Source of the DNA: JAGWRA01 sp035534615
Lineage (GTDB): Bacteria; Acidobacteriota; Vicinamibacteria; Vicinamibacterales; CAVVIG01
Direction: 5' to 3'
Assembly: GCA_035534615.1 (NCBI GenBank)
Contig: DATLRO010000055.1
Location: 1-30,214 of the forward strand
DNA: 30,214 nt
Shown here: one piece after another, positions 1 to 5,522 of the stretch
Layout of the letters: every line of letters begins with the position of its first letter
How positions within the stretch are numbered: the stretch's first letter is position 1
Translations under genes and position numbers: made by a program
The notes under the pieces: model-generated
What the model saw: only the letters and a program-made list of their open reading frames with translations
The model's database searches: none
What the model was told of the DNA's origin: nothing

Positions 1-200
1 CGGGGGCTGCTGTCCGTCGAGGAAACGGACATCATCAGGGCCGAGCTCGACAGACTGACTGCCAGGGCCGGCGAGTATCCCGGCATCATTCTCGAGAAGG
101 ACGGGAAGACGCTGCGAAGCCTGTCGAACCCCCAGCGCGACAGCGAGGTCTTCACCAGGCTGATCCGGCATCCCAGGCTCCTGTCCGCGGTCACACGGCG
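1..200 (+). pseudogene. PhyH-type (phytanoyl-CoA dioxygenase / ectoine hydroxylase-like) N-terminal fragment
   Basis: Frame 1 is open from the left edge and reads a typical N-terminal stretch of the PhyH Fe(II)/2-oxoglutarate dioxygenase family. It has a helical start (LLSVEETDIIRAELDRL), then EKDGKTLRS, then DSEVFTRLIRHPRLLSAV. Family members carry this pattern at roughly residues 15-80, before the first strands of the jelly roll. After about codon 65 (position 190-205) the resemblance stops. The expected lLG-x-D-x-Y-x-x-Q region and the whole catalytic HxD...H core are absent. The frame stays open to 519, but there it reads only the complement of an AraC-type gene on the other strand. The gene therefore lacks its 3' part, and its start lies outside the window. 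The family call rests on motif resemblance from memory. Confidence 0.55.
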
Positions 201-492
201 CGACGCCGGTGGCTTCGACCATCAGGTCTATGGACGGATAGAGAATGTCGCATTCGATGAGTTCCTCCGCACTCCCGCCGCCGTGGACTTCGTAGGGATG
301 GACCACGAACACGTCACCCGGCTCGACCCTGAAGACGCGGGTTCCGATGGTCAGCCTGACGGTGCCTCTTCTGACCAGGCCGATCGTGTAGGTGTCGTGA
401 AAGTGCGGATCGCAGTCGCGGAGCAGAACCTTCCCGCCAAGGATCTGCCGCCGGAGGATCATGCAGTCATATTTCAGTATCCGGCTTCCCAT
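200..492 (-). pseudogene. AraC-type regulator, N-terminal cupin (ligand-binding) fragment
   Basis: Starting from ATG at 492 on the minus strand, the frame reads an AraC-family sensor domain. It shows DPHFHDTYTIGLVRRGTVRL, then FRVEPGDVFVVHPYEVHGG, then CDILYPSIDLMVEATG. The H-x-H, the GDV..hP and the EVH elements are the usual cupin landmarks of AraC_binding domains. After about residue 95-98 (near position 200) the frame remains open to the left edge but no longer resembles AraC proteins. No linker or double helix-turn-helix DNA-binding domain follows, because that DNA reads as a PhyH-like gene on the plus strand. The regulator is thus cut after its cupin domain and could not bind DNA as encoded here. 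It lies downstream of marC on the same strand, with a heptamer repeat just upstream of its start. Confidence 0.6.
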
Positions 493-506
493 GGCGGGGG
501 TTCTCT

Positions 507-541
507 GAATGAGGAATGAGGAACGAGGAATGAGGAATGAG
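507..541. repeat. Heptanucleotide tandem repeat, GAATGAG x5
   Basis: Five head-to-tail 7-bp units: GAATGAG, GAATGAG, GAACGAG, GAATGAG, GAATGAG (one substitution in unit 3). The array lies between the marC stop (572) and the start of the AraC-type fragment (492), about 15 bp upstream of that start. A second heptamer array with a related core is at 3709-3729. Confidence 0.9.
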
Positions 542-571
542 TGCCGAGTGATGGCCTCCGAGCCCTGAGCC

Positions 572-1231
572 TCACCGCAGGACGCTCTGCCTGAGGATGG
601 CGACCGCCACCGGCGTCACGCCGTCGATGATGCTCTGCACGCCGACGACGGTGACGAGCAGGCCCATGAGGCGCGTCATGACGTTCAGGCCGGTCTGGCC
701 GAAGAGCGCCACGACACGGTTCGACGCGGCCAGCACGATCCATGTGACGATCGACACGCCGATCATCGCCCCGTACACGGCGATGAGGTGCCCGCGCGTC
801 TGGGCCTGCGAGACGAGCACCATGACGGTCGTGATCGTCCCCGGCCCGGTGATCATCGGCATGCCGAGCGGCGTGATGCCGACGTCCTCCTTCATCGATC
901 CTTCCGACTCCTCTTCCTCCGTCGCCTTCACCCGCGAGCGCTTGGCCTGCAGCATGTCGAGGCCGATTCCGAAGAAAATCAGGCCGCCGGCGATCCGGAA
1001 CGCGTTGATGGTGATGCCGTAGACGGTGAAAATCCAGCGGCCGAGCAGCGCGAAGCCGACCATCACGAGCAGCGCCGTGACGACCGCCCGCTGCAGCGTC
1101 CGCCGCCGCTGCGCCGTGCTGTACCCGGCGGTGAGGGCCAGGAACATCGGGGTGGCGCTGAGCGGATTGACGATCGCCAGCAGCGAGGTGAACGCCAGCA
1201 GCGCGAAGCCGAGCTCGGCGGATGCGTTCAT
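572..1231 (-). CDS. MarC family integral membrane protein
   Basis: A 219-residue protein of the MarC/UPF0056 family (PF01914). These are six-helix inner-membrane proteins; some thermophilic relatives are reported to transport neutral amino acids, but for most the substrate is unknown. The sequence shows the family hallmarks: an N-terminal helix with FTSLLAIVNPLSATPMFLAL, a second conserved half with GITPLGMPMITGPGTITTVM, a charged Glu-rich cytoplasmic loop between the halves (about residues 105-120), and a C-terminal helix pair containing LMGLLVTVVGVQSIIDGV. Length is normal for the family. The ATG at 1231 is chosen because the first membrane helix follows directly. No clear ribosome binding site is visible. 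The gene diverges from the permease at 1534. The old name 'multiple antibiotic resistance' should not be taken as function. Confidence 0.9.
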   Translation of the reverse strand: MNASAELGFALLAFTSLLAIVNPLSATPMFLALTAGYSTAQRRRTLQRAVVTALLVMVGFALLGRWIFTVYGITINAFRIAGGLIFFGIGLDMLQAKRSRVKATEEEESEGSMKEDVGITPLGMPMITGPGTITTVMVLVSQAQTRGHLIAVYGAMIGVSIVTWIVLAASNRVVALFGQTGLNVMTRLMGLLVTVVGVQSIIDGVTPVAVAILRQSVLR

Positions 1232-1533
1232 GGCTGCGTCGATTCTGCGGCGGCCCGGCCCGGCTCGAACGCCGGAGGTGCGGGGCGGGGCGCCGGAGAC
1301 TCATTCTAGCCTCAGTCGAGGCGCCGGCAGGCGATGGCGGGCCGGGGGGACGCACGCGGGCATCGGGGGCGCTCCCGCCGCAAGGGCCGATTGGCCCTGT
1401 CTGCGGCCGTCAAAACCGGGTATAGTTCCGGCACCCGGCCGCGCCCGTTCCGGCCGGCCGGGACCCGATTCATCGATTCTTCACGCCTCACCGGCGTTCA
1501 TGGCTGCGGCGTGTCCGCGGCGTCCTGTATCTC
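1232..1533. promoter_or_regulatory. Divergent intergenic region between marC and the permease
   Basis: About 300 bp without a gene. Toward marC, the minus strand carries TAGAAT at 1308-1303 (five of six -10 matches), without a convincing -35. Toward the permease, the plus strand carries TATAGT at 1421-1426 (five of six), which would give a leader of roughly 100 nt; its -35 is also weak. A perfect inverted repeat, AGGGCC-GATT-GGCCCT, lies at 1383-1398 just upstream of the TATAGT element, where an operator or hairpin could act. No other structure was recognised. Confidence 0.4.
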
Positions 1534-2946
1534 ATGGCTCAGGATTCTCTCCCCGGCTCGGGGTCCGTCAGGCGGTCGACGCGGCTCCACAAGAGCCTCA
1601 GCACGATCGAGTACTTCACGTTCGGCTTCGGCAGCATGATCGGCGTCGCCTGGCTCATCCTGATGGATGACTGGCTGAACCGCGGCGGCCCGGTCGGCGG
1701 CGCGCTCGGGTTCCTGATCGGCGGCATGCTGCTCCTGCCGATCGCGCACACCTACGCGCGGCTGGTGCGCCAGATCCAGGACGCGGGCGCGGAGATCGCC
1801 TACACGGAAGGGGTCTTCCCGCCGATCCTGAGCTTCGCCACCGGCTGGACGATGGTGCTGGCCTACGCGATCGTCTGTCCGTTCGAAGCGGTCGCCATCG
1901 GGAACCTGATGGCGCGCGTGTTCCCGGAGATGAACACGCATCAGCTGTACGTGCTCGCCGGCGACCCGATCTATCTTCCGCGCCTCATCGTCGGGCTGCT
2001 GCTCACGCTGCTGGTCGTCAGCGTCAACTATCGCGGGATCCGGCCGAGCGGCGTGCTGCAGGACTGGGCGACGTTCGGCCTGCTGGGGGCGTTCCTGATC
2101 TTCACCGTGCTCGGCTTCGCGCGCGGGCACGCGTCCAACCTGTATCCGCTGTTCTCGCATCCCGGCACGAAGGGCATGTGGCTGTCGATTCTGCTGACGA
2201 TGCAGATCGTGCCGTATTACATGACCGGCTTCGAATCGATCGCGAAGGGATCGGAGGAAGCCAAGGCCGGCTTCGACCCGCGGAATTTCGGCACCGCCAT
2301 CTACATGGCGCTCATCGGCGGCTTCGTGTTCTACGCCGTCGTCATGATCGTCGTGCCGTGGGTCTATCACCCGTGGCAGAACATCGTGACCGGGCACATC
2401 GGCACGGAAGTGGCGTTCGAGCGGGCGTTCGGCGAGCACTGGATCGCGCAGATCATCCTGATCGGCGCGTTCCTCTCGCTCGCGAAGGTATTCAACGGCA
2501 ACTTCGTCGCCTCGACGCGGCTGCTGTACGGCATCGGCCGCCGGAACCTCGTCCATCCGTCGCTGGCGAGGGTGCACCCCGACCACGGCACCCCGATGAC
2601 GGCGATCGTCCTGATGGGCGTGATCACGGCGGGCGCCGCCTGCCTCGGCGACGCGATTCTGGTGCCGATTTCCGACGTCGGATCGCTGGCGGTCGGCGTC
2701 GGCTGGATGTCGGCCTGCCTCGCCTACATCCTGCGGATGCGGCGCGCCGACAACGAGCCGCGGTTCCACGCGATGGCGTGGATGGGCGTGCTCGTGAGCG
2801 CCGCGATCATCCTGATGAAGGTCGTGCCGGCGGTGCCCGGCAGCTTCAGCCGGGTGGAATGGCTGGCGTTCGCGCTCTGGTGCCTGCTCGGCCTGCTGTT
2901 CTGGATCGGGCGCCCGCGCCCGCAGGCGGCCGGGCGGATCGGCTGA
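1534..2946 (+). CDS. APC-superfamily amino acid permease
   Basis: A 470-residue polytopic membrane protein of the amino acid-polyamine-organocation superfamily. After a short basic N-terminus it reads GFGSMIGVAWLILMDDWL. This is the unwound first helix with the conserved G-S/A-x-I-G of APC transporters, where the substrate backbone binds. About 12 hydrophobic segments follow. The region TMQIVPYYMTGFESIAKGSEEAK corresponds to the conserved helix-6 segment (F-x-G-F-E/D..a..aEE). Near residue 330 is FNGNFVASTRLLYGIGRR, matching the helix-8 loop before a cytoplasmic Arg cluster. Substrate cannot be predicted; an amino acid or amine is likely. Gene neighbours give no pathway. The ATG at 1534 precedes a charged tail and the first helix; no strong Shine-Dalgarno sequence is present. 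Confidence 0.9.
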   Translation: MAQDSLPGSGSVRRSTRLHKSLSTIEYFTFGFGSMIGVAWLILMDDWLNRGGPVGGALGFLIGGMLLLPIAHTYARLVRQIQDAGAEIAYTEGVFPPILSFATGWTMVLAYAIVCPFEAVAIGNLMARVFPEMNTHQLYVLAGDPIYLPRLIVGLLLTLLVVSVNYRGIRPSGVLQDWATFGLLGAFLIFTVLGFARGHASNLYPLFSHPGTKGMWLSILLTMQIVPYYMTGFESIAKGSEEAKAGFDPRNFGTAIYMALIGGFVFYAVVMIVVPWVYHPWQNIVTGHIGTEVAFERAFGEHWIAQIILIGAFLSLAKVFNGNFVASTRLLYGIGRRNLVHPSLARVHPDHGTPMTAIVLMGVITAGAACLGDAILVPISDVGSLAVGVGWMSACLAYILRMRRADNEPRFHAMAWMGVLVSAAIILMKVVPAVPGSFSRVEWLAFALWCLLGLLFWIGRPRPQAAGRIG

Positions 2947-2951
2947 GAAGG

Positions 2952-2972
2952 CGCGCGGCGGGCCCCCGCGCG
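2952..2972. terminator. Hairpin between convergent genes
   Basis: A perfect 7-bp inverted repeat, CGCGCGG and CCGCGCG, around a 7-nt loop, occupies the 30-bp gap between the permease stop and the oxidoreductase stop. A long T-tract is absent in both directions, so it could be a bidirectional terminator or simply a 3'-end-stabilising hairpin. Confidence 0.5.
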
Positions 2973-2976
2973 GTCT

Positions 2977-3672
2977 TCAGGGCGTCGAGGACCCGCCGTC
3001 GGCGCCCGTGTCGCGCCCGGCCAGGCCTTCCAGCGCCTGCGCCACGAACATCTCCTCGGGGAGGGCGCCGAGGATCTCGGTCGTGCCGTTGACGACCGTC
3101 TTCGGCACGCCGGTCACGCGGTACTGCCGCGCCAGATCGGGAAACTCCGTCGCTTCGACCACCGTCGCGCGGATGTGCGGATTCGCCAGCGCCATCCGTT
3201 GAGCCAGGCTGACCGCCCGGGGACAGTGCGGTCACGTGGGGGTGACGAAGACCTGCAGGTCCACCGGCTGATCGACCGCCGCGAGCCGCTGCAGGCTGGC
3301 GTCCGAGAAGTCCTCGCCTTCCAGCGCCGAACTGCCGCCCGACACCAGCAGGACCGCGTCGACGAGCGACATGAACTCGTAGCCGGTCGGCGCGCCGTAG
3401 AAGCGGATGCCGGGATCGGTGTCGCCGACCACCGCGATGGCGGGGACCCGGTCGACGCCGTACGCGGCGACCTTGTCCTTGTCGAGGATGAAGTTGACTT
3501 CCTCGAGCGCGAGCTTGTCCGACAGTCCGACGAGCTCGTCGAGGATCTGGCGGGTGACGAGGCACATCTCGCAGCCGAGCGTCTGGGTGAAGAACACGAG
3601 ACGCACCGGCGCCGGCATGGCCGCCAGCACTTCCTGCAGCTTCAGGCGATCCGAGTCGGAGAGCAGAGCCAT
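2977..3672 (-). CDS. Selenocysteine-containing PDO-type disulfide oxidoreductase (candidate selenoprotein)
   Basis: Reading through one in-frame TGA (3234-3232) gives a 231-residue protein with two tandem thioredoxin folds, the architecture of glutaredoxin-like protein disulfide oxidoreductases (usually 215-240 aa). Fold 1 has GCEMC (C34, C37) after a beta-strand VRLVFFTQ and a cis-Pro VPAIAV (P77). Fold 2 has LQVFVTPT, then TGA at codon 147, then PHC (C150), and a cis-Pro VPKTVV (P190). The TGA sits exactly at the first, nucleophilic Cys of the second CxxC, giving U-P-H-C. Homology continues in the same frame on both sides of it, and a good bacterial SECIS hairpin follows (separate entry). 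In this family the C-terminal CxxC is normally the main redox site. Without readthrough, the product would be a 146-residue protein lacking that site. Alternatives are a TGC/TGT to TGA sequencing error or a real nonsense mutation. The start ATG at 3672 has a -10-like CATAAT just upstream. Confidence 0.75.
3204..3220 (-). promoter_or_regulatory. Candidate bacterial SECIS element
   Basis: Starting 12 nt after the in-frame TGA, the mRNA reads CCGGGC-GGUCA-GCCUGG. This is a six-pair stem (five Watson-Crick pairs and one G-U) closed by a 5-nt loop that begins with GG. The loop begins 18 nt downstream of UGA, inside the window of about 16-37 nt described for bacterial SECIS hairpins, and it has the required G at the first loop positions. 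From memory, the loop resembles the GGUCU loop of the E. coli fdhF element that SelB recognises. A competing 7-bp hairpin that includes the UGA itself (UGACCGC with GCGGUCA) is also possible. The call is based on manual pairing, with no folding calculation. Confidence 0.65.
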
Positions 3673-3678
3673 GTCCGA

Positions 3679-3687
3679 ATTATGTCA
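3679..3687 (-). promoter_or_regulatory. Extended -10 promoter immediately upstream of the oxidoreductase
   Basis: On the minus strand TGA-CATAAT (extended TGn plus a five-of-six -10 hexamer) is followed by six bases and then the ATG at 3672. A transcript starting 7 nt after the -10 would begin at the ATG itself, giving a leaderless mRNA. No Shine-Dalgarno sequence is visible for this gene, and no convincing -35 is seen. Confidence 0.4.
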
Positions 3688-3708
3688 CGGGTGCGCGGGC
3701 GCGCCCGC

Positions 3709-3729
3709 GCACTGAGCACTGAGCACCGA
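3709..3729. repeat. Heptanucleotide tandem repeat, GCACTGA x3
   Basis: Three 7-bp units, GCACTGA, GCACTGA and GCACCGA, lie in the 218-bp gap between the oxidoreductase and the zinc-ribbon gene. Rotated, the unit is TGAGCAC, sharing TGAG and the 7-bp period with the repeat at 507-541. Confidence 0.75.
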
Positions 3730-3890
3730 GCCCCGGGTTCCGATCGCCGTCGATCGGGTCCTGTCGCCGGCCAGCCCCACCCGTCCCCGGCCCGAAGAGC
3801 GCGTGTCACGGGTGTCGGGCCTGCGCGGCGGGCGGGGCGGCCTCGTCCGGCGCCACCCGCGCGAGCGGCCGCGAACACACCTGCGCCCGC

Positions 3891-4304
3891 TCACTTGAAC
3901 AGATCGTCGAATGCCTGGCGGGCGCTGGTCGGTCCGGTGGAGCCGGTTTCCCGTTCGACCGTCGTGCGCGGGGCGAAGAGCGTGCAGGTGTTGCGGGCGT
4001 CCTTCGGGGCGACGCGCGCGGGGATCGCCTGCGTGCACTCGAGACGGCTTCCGGGGTCGAACGAGGCGCAGTGGATGCAGGCGTGCAGGTCGACGCCGCA
4101 CCGGTTGCACCGGCCGTCGGGTGCCACCGGGAGCGCGAGGCGGTTGCCGCAGCGCGCGCACCGGAAGACCTCGTGGGCGCCCATCAGATTGGGCGTGCGC
4201 GGCCCTTCGGGCCGTTCGCGCGGCGCCGGCTCGGGCTTCTTCGATCGGGCCTCGCGCCGGTCGTCGTCCTGGTAGCCGCGCTGGCGGTACTTGCGATCGC
4301 TCAC
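3891..4304 (-). CDS. Eight-cysteine zinc-ribbon protein of unknown function
   Basis: A 137-residue soluble protein. Residues 1-45 are strongly charged and probably disordered, with many Arg, Lys, Asp and Pro. The centre holds eight cysteines in a regular layout: C49-x2-C52, C66-x2-C69, C76-x2-C79, C90 and C107. The first four form a typical zinc-ribbon knuckle pair (RCARCGN...RCNRCGV); the last four could bind a second metal. After a Thr/Arg-rich linker it ends in a short helical tail, ARQAFDDLFK. No enzymatic motif is seen. The start is GTG at 4304, because GGAGGT lies 6 nt upstream and a promoter-like pair fits ahead of it. It lies upstream of the thioredoxin-fold gene on the same strand, but 218 bp apart. 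Function is not assigned; nucleic-acid or protein binding is the usual role of such ribbons. Confidence 0.8.
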   Translation of the reverse strand: MSDRKYRQRGYQDDDRREARSKKPEPAPRERPEGPRTPNLMGAHEVFRCARCGNRLALPVAPDGRCNRCGVDLHACIHCASFDPGSRLECTQAIPARVAPKDARNTCTLFAPRTTVERETGSTGPTSARQAFDDLFK

Positions 4305-4327
4305 GACCAGACCTCCTGCCTGCGCTG

Positions 4328-4356
4328 ATCATGCGCCGAATCGGCCGCGGCGACAA
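4328..4356 (-). promoter_or_regulatory. Sigma-70-like promoter for the zinc-ribbon gene
   Basis: On the minus strand TTGTCG (4356-4351) and CATGAT (4333-4328) are separated by 17 bp. Transcription would start near 4321, about 17 nt before the GTG start at 4304, leaving just room for the GGAGGT ribosome binding site. The hexamers match consensus only moderately. Confidence 0.4.
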
Positions 4357-4536
4357 TCATCGGGGGGCCGCCGGGCTCTGCCAGACGCCTGCGCGGCCGT
4401 CCGGTCGGGGCGGCGTCCGCGATTGCACGATTCGGGCAATACACCAAATCTCACGAAATCGCGGCCCGGCAGGGTACCGCATGGTTGAGGTTAGACGAAA
4501 AGCGGTCGCCCGCGGTTGGCCTGTCGCGCGGGTCGC

Positions 4537-4566
4537 TTGACGCGCTAAAAGATTTTCTGTTACAAC
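4537..4566 (+). promoter_or_regulatory. Sigma-70-like promoter for the act-cox supercluster
   Basis: TTGACG (4537-4542; five of six) and TACAAC (4561-4566; four of six) with an 18-bp spacer, in a locally A/T-rich patch within GC-rich DNA. It would give a leader of about 215 nt before actA. The rest of the 483-bp gene-free stretch 4305-4787 holds the zinc-ribbon promoter on the other strand and an inverted repeat ATTGC...GCAAT near 4423-4441. No recognisable riboswitch or small gene was seen. Confidence 0.45.
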
Positions 4567-4787
4567 TCGCGGTTGGTTCGCACGGAGGAGCGACCCCAGA
4601 CCGTAGCGTCCGTCCAGCTGGGCCGTCAAGGGCACGGGACGGTATCGCGCCCGCCGGGATCCTGTGGGATTCCGCGGAGTGGCGTGCCGGGCTGGTGCTC
4701 CGGGGCGCGTCCGGACTCGCACGGAACCCTCCATTTGTTGTTTCGCCGGCCGACCCGCGGCCGGCGGCTGTTCGATCGACCGCACCG

Positions 4788-5444
4788 ATGCAGATCTTTC
4801 ATCGCAGCGCCAATACTATTTTCAAGCTGAGTATCTTCGGGAGCCTGCTCGTCGTGGGCGGGCTGCTGTACGTGATGAACGCGGTGGAGTCCTCGTCCTG
4901 GGTGACGCGGCAGGACCAGATCATCACGCAGCCCGTGCAGTTCAGCCACGCCCGGCACGTCGGGGGCAACGGCATCGACTGCCGGTACTGCCACACGTCG
5001 GTCGAGACGTCGGCGTTTGCCGGCATTCCGCCGACGAAGACCTGCATGAACTGCCACTCGGAGATTTTCAGCCAGGCGTCGTACCTCCGTCCCGTCCGCG
5101 CGAGCTTCCGGACCAACGTCTCGCTGCACTGGAACCGGGTCCACGACCTGCCGGATTTCGTGTACTTCAACCACAGCATTCACGTGAACAAGGGGATCGG
5201 CTGCTCGACGTGCCACGGGCGGGTGGATCAGATGCCGCTCGTCGTGCAGGTGCAGTCGCTGCAGATGCAGTGGTGCCTGAACTGCCATCGCCATCCGGAG
5301 CGGTACGTCCGCCCGCGCGCGGACGTGTTCCGGATGGATTACGCGTATCCGACCGACCAGGTGGCGCTGGGCAAGCGGCTGGTGGCCGAATATCACATCA
5401 AGGGGCCGGCCGACCTGACGAGCTGTTCGACGTGCCATCGGTGA
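4788..5444 (+). CDS. actA: ACIII subunit ActA, pentaheme cytochrome c
   Basis: A 218-residue multiheme cytochrome of alternative complex III, the quinol:electron-acceptor oxidoreductase that replaces cytochrome bc1. One N-terminal membrane anchor (about residues 10-32, FKLSIFGSLLVVGGLLYVMNAV) is followed by a periplasmic domain with five CxxCH heme sites: CRYCH, CMNCH, CSTCH, CLNCH and CSTCH. Extra histidines such as FSHARHVG and FNHSIHVNKG fit axial ligands of the class III-like fold. ATG at 4788 is chosen because the anchor follows at once. The upstream in-frame extension back to 4485 spans the promoter and has no protein-like character. It is the first gene of the operon; actB starts 78 bp downstream. 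Confidence 0.92.
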   Translation: MQIFHRSANTIFKLSIFGSLLVVGGLLYVMNAVESSSWVTRQDQIITQPVQFSHARHVGGNGIDCRYCHTSVETSAFAGIPPTKTCMNCHSEIFSQASYLRPVRASFRTNVSLHWNRVHDLPDFVYFNHSIHVNKGIGCSTCHGRVDQMPLVVQVQSLQMQWCLNCHRHPERYVRPRADVFRMDYAYPTDQVALGKRLVAEYHIKGPADLTSCSTCHR

Positions 5445-5522
5445 GGCGCGGCCCCGGGCGCGTGCCCGCCGGCCGCGGCGGCCTGCGCCCCGTCCGGATT
5501 CAGTGAGTTCCTGCGAATCGTC

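Noticed and set aside
200..519. Continuation of the plus-strand PhyH frame as real protein
   Set aside because: From about 200 on, this frame is only the complement of the AraC cupin coding sequence and does not resemble PhyH.
474..1355. A 293-residue minus-strand reading overlapping marC in another frame
   Set aside because: Arg/Ala/Pro-rich; the marC frame has clear membrane helices and family motifs.
2977..3195. A separate 72-residue protein starting at ATG 3195
   Set aside because: It begins inside the second thioredoxin fold without the beta-strand and active site; it is better read as the part downstream of the Sec codon.
3232..3234. Oxidoreductase as a simple pseudogene with a nonsense mutation
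   Set aside because: The TGA falls exactly on the catalytic Cys, the frame is intact downstream, and a SECIS-like hairpin follows; a sequencing error remains possible and is noted in the finding.
4485..4787. N-terminal extension of ActA from an upstream start
   Set aside because: It would cover the promoter-like elements and lacks any conserved or signal-like sequence; the membrane anchor begins right after ATG 4788.
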